The notes under the pieces were generated by a model. The model did no database searches, was not told the origin of the DNA, and saw only the letters and a program-made list of their open reading frames with translations. From assembly GCA_021927905.1 (NCBI GenBank), contig BLLK01000020.1, positions 2,294,001-2,358,000 on the forward strand: 64,000 nucleotides of DNA, read 5' to 3'. Shown piece after piece: positions 31,934 to 43,099 of this stretch. The number at the start of each line of letters is the position of its first letter. Position 1 is the stretch's first letter. The DNA comes from Chaetoceros tenuissimus. Taxonomy: Eukaryota; Bacillariophyta; Thalassiosirophyceae; Chaetocerotales; Chaetocerotaceae. Both the position numbers and the translations under genes were made by a program.

Positions 31934-33009
31934 ATCAATCTGCTTGTTTTGTAAAAGTATTTCTAATTAGAAGTATTTGAAAAGATAATGAGAATATTGT
32001 GAAGTGAATTCTTTTTACTTTAGTTCGTAAATGCGATGCGTTCGTGCTGCTAGCTACGACTGTGTTGCTTCTTTCCTTGGCATCAACTTTAGACGATTTT
32101 CTTAAATGGCTCTGGTTATAGCTACATAGTTCAAGTTAATCCTCTCTCTGCTGTGAACGATCTTTTTTTCAACATCATCCACCGACAGTTGTAGATTTTC
32201 CTTTTGCTGAACATGCTTGTCCGATGTGACACGGTACTAGTCAAATATGAAAAAAATCAAAACACCGCAGTACATTTCATTTTATTTCCAACCATTGTTT
32301 TCTCTACTACTATGCAAATCTATTTTATTAAAAAAATAATAGCCATCATAATTGTGCGTGTGTTACCATACAGGCCAAATGAAATTCCGAAAACTTTTTA
32401 TTCTTTTGTTCTAAATACTCCGAGAGCAAACTACGTACAGCAAAAAAGTCTTTCATACAACGGTGCATGAAACAACCACCTTTTCTCTTTTCTATCTTTT
32501 TCTATTTATGTCTTCGTATATAAGTACGTACGTATTATTTTAAACCAATGTCGTCTCTAAGTGCCTGCGGGTCATTGTGTAAACTTTTCCTGGTTTTATT
32601 TGTACGTAGGGGCCATTCTAAAAGTCACTGTTGTATGGGAAGAGCTTTTAACGTTGTATGGGAGAAATTTTGGAAACGAGCATAGTTTCGTCCGCCAAAT
32701 ATGTTTTAACTTATGAATTGCTAGTAAAGTATCGTCAGCATAGTAAAAAGGTGAGGAGACAGCAACTTGTACCAAGTATCTTTCCATTCAAAAGAAACTC
32801 CATGATCCAGACCCAGAATGACCAATAATAATTGGAGACCAATGACCTGTTCATATAAAGTCATTGTCCAATGTGGAACGGAGTTGCTTTTTTCACGCGA
32901 TTGAGTTTCCAGTTTCCTCTGAGTCACTTTTCATTGTTACTCTCCTCCTCCCATAATATCACACTTATTCACGCAGCTCCAAAGCAGTCCATTCCCTCAA
33001 AGCAATATC
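31934..33009. other. Intergenic, divergent promoter region
   Basis: A 1.08-kb spacer between the sulfatase B start and the VTC gene. Small ORFs lack recognisable content. GTACGTACGTA lies at 32524-32534 and TGTACGTAG near 32602. No RNA gene or repeat is seen. Confidence 0.4.
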
Positions 33010-35916
33010 ATGAACTCGACGACACACCACCCTTCCCCTGTCTTTACCAACAAAGCAGAAATCGATGCTTTTGTCAAAGAAGCTGAAGCGAGGATTAGAG
33101 ACGAACTACACAGTGTAGAAGCAGATGCTAAAATTTTGCTCGCTGATCTCTCTGCTCTCGGAGAAACTACCTCTTTCCTTTCAAGAAAAGAAGTTGAAGC
33201 GTTCAAGTCTCATGCTGATGAAATATCAGCGCGACTTGTTAGCCTCAAAGACTCCACTGCATCTTCTATGCATTCACTCCTAGCAAGATCTCCGGATAGT
33301 TTTCACAGTTATTCCAAGTCTCAAGTATCTGGACATCCATGGGCGTCCATTTTCGGTGGCACTAGAGTGATCACAATTCTCAGCGAGATCTACTTGAAAA
33401 TCAGATGCCTCTACGAGAACGATGCATCAAATGCAAATCAGGAATGGGTCCCTCCTTCTGTATTTGACAGATCTACCCATAAGTATTGGATTGAGCAAAA
33501 CAATCTCACTGAGGTTATGCTAAAATGTCTTGGAGAAGTCCCTTTGCTTGTATATGGTAAGTTTTCACCACTCCCTCACGTGTAGTTTCCCTTCTTTCGT
33601 CTCTAACACAGCAATATCCTTAAACCTTTGTTGACAGGTAAAGATCCATCCAAGATTTCAAACATCAGCTCAGAAGAGGACATTTGGGATACCATTTCTA
33701 CTTCTATTACATCCATCTATTTTGACTCTCCAAAGACTATGGTTCTGTATAAAGACCGCATTGCACGCGTAGAGGCTGCGCAGCTATTTCGAATCAGATG
33801 GTACGGGAACAAGCCCTCAGACCATGAGCTGATCTTTTTAGAGCTAAAAACTCATCACGAGCGTTGGGTGCAAAACAAGTCTGTCAAAGAGCGTGTTGCT
33901 TTAAAGGCATGCGATCTCTCCGAAGTTCTTCTACGTGATGGACGCCAATGGTCGAAGGACATTGCAACTGAAAAGGTCAAAAATGCAAAACCTAAAGCTA
34001 CAGGAAAGGAGCTTGAAGATGCTATTGCTCTACTCCTTCGCATCCGCAAATTGGTTATCAAGAAGAACCTACAACCACGTGTGAGGTCTAGCTATCGTAG
34101 AGTAGCATTTCAGTCCAATACAAATAATGATCTCAGATTCACAATTGATAGAGATATTGAGCTTTCTTCTGAGGAAGGAGCTGCACTAGGAGCTTGGTGT
34201 AGACACGATGATAAAAATGTAAATCCAGTAATGATGCCGGTTGGAGTGTTTGAAGTGAAGCTTGGTGGAGTAGCAGCCCCAGAGTGGGTTGAATCTCTTT
34301 TGCAAGAAGAAAAAATTCAAGATGGTCACAAGTTTTCCAAATACTTGTCAGGAGCATCTATTCACTTCCAGAAGGATGTGAAAACGCTTCCATATTGGGC
34401 ACAGTATCCTCTTTTCACACAGTTTTACTACAGTGCTGATGATGATATCGAGGCTAACTACAACAAGGATAATAGCCTTGACAATAGTGAAATCACTCGC
34501 TTAACTCTTGAAAGTGAAACAGATTCTTTGTTAAGGAATGAAAAGAAAGGAATCTTCAAAAATATTGCTTTCCGTTGCGTTCCTCGTGGTAAAAAAGAAA
34601 AAATGGTAGCTCCAAAGAGCAGAGCACGAATTGAGGTAAGTTTCAAAAAATATTGTAATAATACTTAGTGGTTTTCGTCTGACACTTTCCTTTCTTAACT
34701 TGTATAGCCAAAAACTTATTTTGCAGCGGAAAGAACTTTTATCCAGTGGATATCTGCAGCATTGTTGCTTGTTACTGTTTCGGCGTTACTTTTTACGCTT
34801 GCAGAAACACACGCTGATAATGGTTCAAAGATCAATGCAAAGATTCTTCTTGTCGTTGCACTATTTCTTGCATTGTATGCATTAGCAGTCTATTTTCGAC
34901 GTCTACATTTGATGAAGAATAGCAAGCCATATGGTTACACTGATCATCTCGCGCCAATCATTCTTACCCTTGCGATTGTCACTGGAATCGGTTCAATCTT
35001 GTATCATGCATTACCATCAAATAGTATTAAAACAGTTCGTGAAAGCGAAGGACAATGTCACAGAGTACCATACTCGGGAATTTCTCTTCTTGAATTTCAA
35101 CCAAGTGATATTACAATTGACTCTACGAGAAATAATGCGATTGTTCCTTCAAATAATCAGATTACAGCAATTAATCTTGGATCTGGTGAACACGAAGTCC
35201 ACAGTCTATCTTCAGTTGAGTTTGGTGATTTCGAAGCTACAGTTCTCGTGGGAGATATACTATTTGCAATATCTGAGTATTCTATCGATGAACCTTCAAA
35301 GCTATTCGCTTTTGAAATGATAGGATCAAATAAGCCCAAGGCAGAGTTATTAGGAAGCTGGAAGCTTGCTGGCAGCGTCAAAGGCTCTGAAGGAATTGCA
35401 CATAGAGAGGTTGATGGAAAAGGCCAGCTTCTTATTTCGTCATATGATGCTCTTATGAATATTTCTCAGATTCACATCTTTGAAATGCCTCAACTTGACT
35501 TCAACGACGACTTGGAAGGCCCAAAGCTTCATCCAATTTCCCGTCTCAATGAAAAGATCATGTCTGCTGGTATTACCAAGACAAAGATATCTTCGATGCA
35601 GGTTTTCGAGGATACTCTTCATGTTCTCTATGATAACGCAATGATGATCAGGAGCTTTGACTTGTATTCTGGTGAAATGAAAGGAGAGATCAAGCTTCCT
35701 TCTGTTGGAACAACCTATGATAAGCAGTGGGAGGGACTATTTTTTGAAAGACTGCAAAGCTCTCAAGCTCTTGATGGAAGTAATCTACGCGGATCTTCTG
35801 CTAAGGAAGGGGTCGTTCTTCATCTTGCTTTGGACTCTCCACCACAGGTCTGGCAGTTCTTCATGAATGAAGAAAAAGATGGAACTTTCACATTTCCAAA
35901 ATGCGCTGCGGCATAG
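33010..35916 (+). CDS. VTC-type polyphosphate polymerase fused to a C-terminal propeller-like domain
   Basis: Three exons, 33010-33556, 33638-34635 and 34708-35916, give 917 residues; introns are 81 and 72 nt. The VTC tunnel domain (about 200-515) has FRIRWYG (Arg234/Arg236, matching yeast Vtc4 Arg264/Arg266), FLELKTH, SSYRRVAFQ, FEVKLGG and KFSKYLSG, so catalytic residues appear kept. A DUF202-like three-span region follows (FIQWISAALLLV, ILLVVALFLALYA, APIILTLAIVTGI). The first ~110 residues are helical and lack the usual SPX start. After the membrane comes ~290 lumenal or cytosolic residues rich in beta strands, with DFEATVLVGDILFAISE, GSEGIAHREVDGKG and QWEGLFFE, reminiscent of phytase/esterase-like or SdiA-regulated propellers. 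VTC makes vacuolar polyphosphate from ATP. Confidence 0.88.
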
Positions 35917-36261
35917 AGCTAGTTGGTATTTGAGTGCCATACTATATAATAAATTTACTTACATTTAAAGTTATATCTGACAAAATCATAGTAACTATGA
36001 GTATGAATCATCTAGCCAGTATCGACAATAACACTTTGAGGGAAAAGGCGCCTACTTACCTTTCTCTCCAATAATGTAGCATAAGGTACTCTACTTTACT
36101 GTATTTTTGTGAGAGTAGTTTCAAGCAAGTCATAAAGGTTTATGAAAACTGATTGGAATGAGAAAAAGAAGAGGTCTTGATTGTGCTAACTACAAGCTAC
36201 AAGCGCTGATCAGCATTGTCAAGACGTCAAGCAATAAATTTAGTGGAAAAACATTCGGACT
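35917..36261. other. Intergenic
   Basis: 3' flank of the VTC gene up to the tRNA terminator. No credible ORF or repeat is seen. Confidence 0.35.
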
Positions 36262-36266
36262 AAAAA
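36262..36266 (-). terminator. RNA polymerase III T-run terminator
   Basis: Five A residues on the plus strand, read as TTTTT on the minus strand, lie 8 nt downstream of the tRNA-Pro 3' end. This is the standard Pol III stop signal. Confidence 0.75.
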
Positions 36267-36274
36267 GATAAACG

Positions 36275-36345
36275 GCCCCGACGGGGATTTGAACCCCGGA
36301 CCTCCTCCACCCAAAGGAGGAATCATACCACTAGACCATCGGGGC
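36275..36345 (-). tRNA. tRNA-Pro (anticodon UGG)
   Basis: A 71-nt cloverleaf with a 7-bp acceptor stem (GCCCCGA/TCGGGGC). The D arm is GTC/GAT around TAGTGGTAT, the anticodon stem CCTCC/GGAGG with loop TTTGGGT (anticodon TGG), and the T arm CGGGG/CCCCG around TTCAAAT. The A box (TGGTCTAGTGG) and B box (GGTTCAAATCC) are intact, the CCA is not encoded and there is no intron. These are nuclear tRNA gene features. Confidence 0.97.
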
Positions 36346-36556
36346 GATCTTGGTTTTCCAGTGCCATCATAAAAGTAAAAAATCTACACTTTTCAAAATC
36401 AGAGATAGTTTACGAATGTTGATGAACGAAATCTTGGTGAGAAACTTTACTTCGTAATTTTCCTTCGAATATGCGTTTTTCTTCGTGCCGAACGACAAAG
36501 TATTGTTTAGTTTATGTCGATGATGATAAGTGTCTCCATAGTTTTTCTTTACCATG

Positions 36557-38533
36557 TTATGTATCCTTCGTGTCATTGTTTTTGTTAGGTACTGATTCAT
36601 CTTCTGTCGTTGATTCAAATTTTTCTTGTCTTTCTACAATAGACTGAAATTCTGATGCAAGCTCAATGTCATCTTCAAGTTCTTTCTCGAATGCCTTTCG
36701 TTCTGCATCCCAATTAGCATCGTCGTCATCATTGTCCTCGCCACCGAATCCCATGCGACCAAGTGACTCACTTAACTCTTTCATTTTCCTCTCTTGCCTT
36801 TGTTTACGTTTTTCTCGTCTTTTTGAAGCACTAGACTTTGACTTAGTCTTTGGTTCTGATGTCCCTTTTTCTTCATACAAGTCATCTTCCTTTCTAGGTT
36901 TTGCTTTCTTCACTAGGACAACATCTGGCATGATAAAAGATGAATTGAAAGAGTTATTCATAGACCACTCATCACCCCCTGTCAAGACAGAAGAAACTAA
37001 GTCATACCCCTCCACTGTATCGCCAATATCAAGGATATTTCCAAGATGGGTCGTACAATGAAAAGTTTCATCAGAAACTCCGAAATCCGATTCCCTGCAG
37101 ACAATGACATCAGCAAGAGAATATTTCTTTGCCAAATCACTCGGAGGCCCAGATTTGTAATCATGATCTTCATCACATAATTCAATATCCATGACTATGA
37201 AGCGTATGAGTCTCTTCTCGGAAAAGATTATTCTGTAAAACTTTTCACCACCCTTCCAGTATCTTTCGGGATAAAGATCACCAAAACATTTGTCAATACT
37301 GGTTCTACTTGGAGCTGCATCAACTAATTGAAGAGTCCTTGAAACTTTGTTTACTAAACACATTCTTCCATTCAGTGAACCAGCACTGCAACCCTCCTTT
37401 GCAGCTCGTTTGTCACAAACAATCAAGTCGTGTCTGTTCAATGAAACCATATCGCAAGTTGTTGTTGTTTTTATGTTTGCTGTATTGTTTCTTCGATCTT
37501 CACTCACCAATTTCTGACTATATTTAATTTTCATTGGATAGACTGTCGATAGGTATGAAGAAAATGCATGCGCGTGCATATTCTCCATAAAATAAAAGTC
37601 AAATCCATTTCTACTGGTATCAACATTGAGCACATGCTTACGAATCTCTGAATTTTTTGCCAAGGCCATTTCTACCAAAACAAGGGCTTTCTTCGATTCA
37701 TCCTGGCGTTTTTGTCGGAGCTGAACCAAAGCATGCCATGTACGATTTGTATATTCACGATTACAATCTGGACACATTTTCCATTGCACATGAAATTCGA
37801 CAGGGAGACGCTGTTGGACAGTTACGGCTCGACCTGATTCACCTACATCTGCTCGAACTGTAAGTCTGACCTTCAACCTCATAGAATGCGGTTCAGTCCA
37901 AATCCACATGGAATCTAACAAAGTCAGTCCGGCGAGATTATTCGATCGATGTGTATGAGTGGAAGTCAAGGATGGAATATTCTTCAAACAAAGTGCCAGC
38001 AAACTGGGCGATTCAGGATCATGATACACATAATAGTTGTCTGTATGTGAGTAACGTCTACATTGTCTACATTGATGTATTACTAAATCACCGCCCCCTG
38101 GTCCTTTTTGCATGATGGACTGGAAAATAAATGATGGCACGTGAGTAATATTCAAATTGAACATATTGAGAAAGTACCACGATATCTTCGACATGAAATG
38201 TTATCGTAAACAACAACAGTAGTGCGTATTGAAAAGATGACTACCGTTGTGCGTTACGATATTACTATTGCACCTGATTTGCAACCGGCGACACGGAAGA
38301 GCCTCTCGGCCCGTCGCACGGGGGGGATTGCAACAGATGCTACCATGAAAGATATTCTTTAAATCACAATCACGAACGATTCTCGTCTTTGATTGTTTCT
38401 TACTCACTTTCAAATCGACCAGCTGCGCAAGGCAGCTTCCACACTGGTTAGCAGGGTTTGGATTGATTAAGGTACCACATAGGCAACAGGGTATTTGAAT
38501 TATAGTTCTAGGCTGGCCTGTAGATGAATTCAT
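36557..38533 (-). CDS. NMD3: 60S ribosomal export adaptor NMD3
   Basis: Exons 38533-38408 and 38119-36557 are joined across a 288-nt intron after a Lys codon; 562 residues. Exon 1 holds the first zinc pair (CCLCGTLINPNPANQCGSC) followed by AQLVDLK. Exon 2 gives CRQCRRY, CPDCNREYTNRTWHALVQLRQ, FDFYF, the eIF5A-like middle and the C-terminal domain ending in a lysine-rich, then acidic tail. These are the diagnostic NMD3 blocks. NMD3 binds the nascent 60S subunit in the nucleus and recruits exportin Crm1. The tail (KELSESLGRMGF) may contain the nuclear export signal. The intron is longer than its neighbours; a missed small exon is possible but not needed for the alignment. Confidence 0.92.
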
Positions 38534-38724
38534 TTGTAATGATGTGATGAAGTGTGTCAGTTTGTGGAGAGAAACAGAGTGGAAGAGAGAGGAGCAGAAG
38601 CGTCCTCTCTTTGATCCCCCTACCCGATACGGCTCATTTTTCATACGACGGATATTTTTCTCTTTTTTCCAAAGATATATATGTTCCATTCATAATTGAG
38701 CTTATTGTACTTGAACTTTGTCTA
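38534..38724. promoter_or_regulatory. Short bidirectional promoter, NMD3/LRR gene
   Basis: Only 191 bp separate the two divergent start codons (38533 minus, 38725 plus). Both promoters and 5' UTRs must fit here. No consensus element is recognised. Confidence 0.5.
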
Positions 38725-39834
38725 ATGGCTGAGGTGAATAGTGCTGAGCAACTAGCACAAGAGATATTGGGATTCAAGGGCGAAAAAATTCGGATCATAG
38801 GAAGAGCATACAAAGCCAAGGATGATGACAAGAGATATCCACCTAAAGGCACAATTTATGTCAATGTAGCAGAGAGAAATGGCAATACCCTTCATGATAT
38901 CATTTATGAAGCATATGAAGAAATGGAATACTTGCTTCATCGCTATCCTGGACAGATGGATAATGTCGACCAGATATTGTTTATGAATTTCATAGATTGT
39001 TCCTTTGAGCAACTGCCCATCAACATTGGATGCATACACAATCATATTCAATATTTGACCTTCTGGAACTGTTACAACTTATCTTCACTTGAATCTTTGA
39101 AACAGTTTTCAAGTATGAAAGTACTTGTTTTTCAAAATTGTAATTCCATCAAGTCTCTAAATAGCTTTCAGAATTTTGACTCGAGTTCGAATTTGTACAG
39201 TGTTGCATTCAAGCAGTGTGGACTGGAAGTAGACAAGAATGATGATTGGAGCAATGGTATTAAATCTTTGAGCGGAATTAACAGTGACCGTTTCATTTTG
39301 ACAATACAAGAATGTAACAATCTGAAATGTTTACCATCTTGTATTTATCAATTAGGTGAAGAGAAGATTTTGAGGCTGAATTTGTTGGACAATGACAGTC
39401 TATGGAAGCTTCCTAGTTTCTCTGGTCATGTTAAGCCAATGATTGATAGAATCCATATTGCCAAATGCCCAAACATGGCATACATACCAAATTTGCAATG
39501 TAGGAGGAATGTACCAACGGTTTTGAATATCGTTGGATGTTCAATTTTGATGAAGCATTTCAAGGAATCAGGCGTATTCCAAGACGATGGAGTCATGAGT
39601 AGTTTGGGGCTTGAAGAGAATACGAAAGCAATAGGTGAGCTTCATCATTTTGGAAAATACTTCCAAATGTGTGGTAGAAAATTATTCTTCAGAGTAGCCC
39701 TGCTGAAAATGTATATTAGAAGAGAAAGATTGTATGTTGTTGATAGATTCTATAGACCTGGGGGTAAAGGCTATGAAATCTGTAGGGATAGATTTGAAAA
39801 GATGAATGAAACAGCTGTAAAGAAGAAAATGTAG
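38725..39834 (+). CDS. Leucine-rich-repeat-like protein
   Basis: A 369-residue single-exon protein from the ATG at 38725. An upstream in-frame ATG at 38554 is less likely because the extension is low-quality and would overlap the NMD3 promoter. An N-terminal alpha/beta segment (AEQLAQEILGFKGEKIRIIGRAYKAKD) precedes irregular repeats of about 22-28 residues with L/I-x-N/C patterns (QLPINIGCIHNHIQYLTFWNC, SLESLKQFSSMKVLVFQNC). They resemble the Cys-type LRRs common in diatoms. A basic C-terminal helix region ends the protein. Probably a protein-interaction module; partner unknown. Confidence 0.65.
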   Translation: MAEVNSAEQLAQEILGFKGEKIRIIGRAYKAKDDDKRYPPKGTIYVNVAERNGNTLHDIIYEAYEEMEYLLHRYPGQMDNVDQILFMNFIDCSFEQLPINIGCIHNHIQYLTFWNCYNLSSLESLKQFSSMKVLVFQNCNSIKSLNSFQNFDSSSNLYSVAFKQCGLEVDKNDDWSNGIKSLSGINSDRFILTIQECNNLKCLPSCIYQLGEEKILRLNLLDNDSLWKLPSFSGHVKPMIDRIHIAKCPNMAYIPNLQCRRNVPTVLNIVGCSILMKHFKESGVFQDDGVMSSLGLEENTKAIGELHHFGKYFQMCGRKLFFRVALLKMYIRRERLYVVDRFYRPGGKGYEICRDRFEKMNETAVKKKM

Positions 39835-39952
39835 ATTAAAATGTAAAAAGTATTTTTGACTTCACTTTAGAACCTAAAATGACAAGCAGATAAATGCGCC
39901 GCTGAGAAAACAATGTATTGAAAATAGCCAAGTCAGATTTGCCAAAACCTCA

Positions 39953-41215
39953 TTAGTAAGAAAATGAATATGCTCTTTCCATGAAATCTCTTTCTTTCTT
40001 CTTCCTGCTAGTGAAGCAACTGCTGAATGCTCTTCTAATGCGTTCCCATTTTTCCTCTTTAGGCATTTTGTAAAGAGTCTGCTTTGTTTCAAGTTTTTCA
40101 AATCTAAGTTTGTCGTTTTTCTTAATTTCGGAGGAAATTTCTTTGATGGTGTGCCCAGCGTTTAGCAACATATCAATACGGATATCTTTTGGTATCTTTA
40201 GCTCTACCATATTTCTTCTTTCTGGCACACGAATTCTTTCATGCTCATCAATTGGCACTTGCACAAAATGAGATGAATCCCATTCAACAGTTAATGGAAT
40301 ACCTCCAGAGACACTTGGATTCGAACCAATAGTATATGGATATTCTTTCACCTCCACAACAGAGAAAGTAACTCCTTTAGTTTCCTTTGAAGGTGACGGG
40401 CTAATGTCAGCCTTTAGATCGAAATGGTCAACGACTCTAGGCTTGTAAAAAGAAACCGAGTGACCTGTCTGTTCCATCATCTCCATGGAATCTCTGTGAT
40501 TGAAGCCACGACGTGGAGGTGCACGAGCAAATGACTTGGAAGTAGGAAGTTCCGGACGAGAAGGTGCTTCCTCTTCGTCATCATCTTCCTTGACAACATT
40601 AAGTTTTCTCATTGAAAAGGATCGTAGACTCCTTGCTCTGTGCATTAGCTCACTTGTAGGTTTTCTTTCGTTCAAAGCTTCATCTGACCAAAGATTTTTT
40701 TCGTCTTTATGTCCTGTATCATCTACATCTTTCAAACCACGAAAACTCATCTCCTTCTCGACTAGTTTTGCTCTGCCGATTCGAGATTCGGCCTCTACTA
40801 AGCTCTTACGAATTTCAGCTGCATTTTTCGGCAATTTCTTTCCAGTAGATGAGTTTTTAAGAATTCCTCCGCCTGTCTTCTTTGTTTGGGTTTTTGTATC
40901 TTGGTCAAAGGAAACCTTTCGACTTGGAGCAGCAGATGCAAACGACTTGATGTTTTCTGACGGAGATTTACTGGAATTATATTGTTTTACATTCTCCTTG
41001 TCATCAGCAGCAGAAGAATCAGATGTTGCAGTTTTACCTGGAGATGAAGGCGTTGAAGGAAGTCCAACTAGATTTTTCATCTTCTCATACATTGCCATCC
41101 TAGCTTCCGGCGAATCAATGAAGTCGTCACCGTTGAGGTCCTTTCCATGAGAGTGAAGAGAGATATCCATTTTATGCTCGCCGTTTACAGATTCGGAAGT
41201 ATTCCAAAACAACAT
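39953..41215 (-). CDS. Protein with conserved VKEYP-GSNPSV-W motif, unknown
   Basis: Single exon, 420 residues. The N-terminal ~250 residues are disordered and Ser/Lys-rich. KDLNGDDFID resembles one EF-hand-like calcium loop but lacks a partner. SRKVSFDQ matches an RVxF-like phosphatase-docking motif. The ordered part starts VTFSVVEVKEYPYTIGSN, then PSVSGGIPLTVEWD. The same arrangement occurs in the gene at 43822-44409 (IRQYERSIGDNPSVSSGPAVSLGW). I know this block as recurrent in diatom and other stramenopile proteins but without an assigned function. The C-terminus is a basic helix (KMPKEEKWERIRRAFSS, SRKKKERDF). Confidence 0.6.
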   Translation of the reverse strand: MLFWNTSESVNGEHKMDISLHSHGKDLNGDDFIDSPEARMAMYEKMKNLVGLPSTPSSPGKTATSDSSAADDKENVKQYNSSKSPSENIKSFASAAPSRKVSFDQDTKTQTKKTGGGILKNSSTGKKLPKNAAEIRKSLVEAESRIGRAKLVEKEMSFRGLKDVDDTGHKDEKNLWSDEALNERKPTSELMHRARSLRSFSMRKLNVVKEDDDEEEAPSRPELPTSKSFARAPPRRGFNHRDSMEMMEQTGHSVSFYKPRVVDHFDLKADISPSPSKETKGVTFSVVEVKEYPYTIGSNPSVSGGIPLTVEWDSSHFVQVPIDEHERIRVPERRNMVELKIPKDIRIDMLLNAGHTIKEISSEIKKNDKLRFEKLETKQTLYKMPKEEKWERIRRAFSSCFTSRKKKERDFMERAYSFSY

Positions 41216-41891
41216 AGTTTGTTTTTAACTTTGTGTTGAACTAGGGCGATCGGATTGTTGGGATCATCCTGCTTACTGGTACCCAGGGTGGAAATCTTCC
41301 CACATATGTGGAACACTGCAGTAGTGAAAAACGTCCAATCTCTTGGCCGATGTGCAAAATTATGTCATTTATAGGACATTTAGGAGTTAAAAACGATTGG
41401 AGGTACAGGATAGTGAATTTTGATTGGCTGGAAGCTTTGACACAAGGCGATTCCGCCTTTCTGAAACTTGAAACGTCAGAGAAACTGTTGAAACTGCTGA
41501 TTGCAAAGGAAGGTAAATCAATTTGATACGACCAATCTCGACTTAGAAAAGACTAAATTTGCTTAGCCAAGATTCATCATGAATTTCAATGAAAATACAG
41601 AAATTTTAGTATCTGTCTCTGGCGCGCAAAAAAACAATGCAGACTTGAAATTCTATCTATTCCAATAACAATAATGCGGTCCTCTGCTAAGCAGTGTGTG
41701 AATGATTTTTTAGGTTAGGATTTTCTAGGTATTTTTGTTGACGGATTACGGACTGACGTATTATTTGCCGTTTAGCAGTACTGTATGCTCTTTGTGTAAA
41801 ATGAAATATTCACTAGAGAAATATGAATGTAAAGCAAGATGATATCTTTCACAGTGTTTGAGTAGTGATACGTCAAATTTTTGTAGAAAAT
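41216..41891. other. Intergenic, divergent promoter region
   Basis: A 676-bp spacer. A 72-codon ORF at 41308-41526 has no recognisable content and no splice partner, so it is not called. No repeat or RNA gene is seen. Confidence 0.4.
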
Positions 41892-42890
41892 ATGATAGGG
41901 AAGCCTTCCACTGCATTTTTCCTTGGACTGACGAGCTTGAAAAGGCAATCATTTCATGAGATTAGCTCCCTGAAAGTTACAAACTCAATCGCAAATGAAG
42001 TAGAAAAGATTTTCAATGTTGATCCTAAAGAAAACCTTCTTGGACCGCCAAAGTCATTGGAGTCTTTAAAGATTAATGAAAGCATCATTGCAAGGAATTC
42101 TTTTTCTGGTGACATCACTATTCAAAGGCTCTCTCGGGATCCTGATATTTTCCTATTAAAGAGTGTCCTGAGCCCTGAAGTAACTACATCCATTAAATTG
42201 TTCGCACAGGAGCAAGGTCTCAAAATAGCAGGCACTAGGAAAAGTGATGAGAACTCTATTAGAAAGAATTCTCATTTGACATGGCTTGACAAAGTTGATG
42301 CTACATCGGATCGGTACTTTGAAATCGTAAAAAATATGGAGGACCTTGCAGTAACTTTTGTTCATGAAGCTCTGCGCTCTCAAAGTGAAATGTATGACCT
42401 AGAATCTTTACAAGTTGCAAAGTATGACCAAGAAGGCAAATTCGATTTTCATCATGATGATTATGGTAGATTTGCTACAGTTCTATACTACTTGAATGGT
42501 GTGGGAGGCACTTACTTTCCCTATGCTCAGACAAGAGAAAATAATGACATTATCTCATTACGAAACTTGGATATTGAAAAGACACACATTCCAGGTAAGG
42601 ACGGGCTTTTGATTGTTGGGAAAGAAGATCCAAAGCACTATATACATTCGGAATTGACAGGTGAAGAATTTGATTCAGCATCTATAGCATACATTGAACC
42701 TGGAGATGCGGTTCTATTCTATAACTATCGTCCTGGAGAAAAGATTGAAAATTCTCTCCATGGTAGTCTACCTGTCCCTTGCGAGAAGTGGATTGCTACA
42801 AACTGGATTCGGAGCGAGAAATTGACAAGTAGTTTTGGACACTTGTATGCCGATCAAATACTTTCAGAGGGTCTTGGTTTGTACATGTAG
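41892..42890 (+). CDS. Prolyl 4-hydroxylase-like Fe(II)/2-oxoglutarate dioxygenase
   Basis: A 332-residue single-exon protein; the ATG at 41892 is the first in frame. The C-terminal dioxygenase domain has FDFHHDDYG with iron ligands His187 and Asp189, distal His290 (SLHGSLPV) and Lys299 of EKWIATNWI for 2-oxoglutarate. This is the P4Hc arrangement. VLYYLNGVGGTYFP is the conserved strand after HxD. GDAVLFYNYRPG precedes the distal His. An insert between the two iron-binding blocks (ENNDIISLRNLDIEKTHIPG) is larger than in plant P4Hs. The N-terminus is mildly basic with no clear signal peptide, so ER residence is not proven. Confidence 0.85.
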   Translation: MIGKPSTAFFLGLTSLKRQSFHEISSLKVTNSIANEVEKIFNVDPKENLLGPPKSLESLKINESIIARNSFSGDITIQRLSRDPDIFLLKSVLSPEVTTSIKLFAQEQGLKIAGTRKSDENSIRKNSHLTWLDKVDATSDRYFEIVKNMEDLAVTFVHEALRSQSEMYDLESLQVAKYDQEGKFDFHHDDYGRFATVLYYLNGVGGTYFPYAQTRENNDIISLRNLDIEKTHIPGKDGLLIVGKEDPKHYIHSELTGEEFDSASIAYIEPGDAVLFYNYRPGEKIENSLHGSLPVPCEKWIATNWIRSEKLTSSFGHLYADQILSEGLGLYM

Positions 42891-43099
42891 AAAGTTTTAT
42901 AAATATTATTCATGAATATACAGTAGTGAATATACAGTAGAGTTATGTCTGTAGAGATTTCGAGTGTTTCTTCTAATTTGATTCGATTCGATAGATTGAA
43001 CGTTCAGGTTGTAGAAATACTGAGAGTCTGATTGCATATTCACATGTTGTTACCGAAGAACCATATCCAAGTCCATATGGTACCGTATAAAGGCAGTAT

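Noticed and set aside
38554-38724. Upstream in-frame extension of the LRR gene
   Set aside because: It has low-quality sequence and would place the start inside the short divergent promoter; the ATG at 38725 is preferred.
41308-41526. 72-codon ORF
   Set aside because: No domain, no splice partner and no repeat; likely random.
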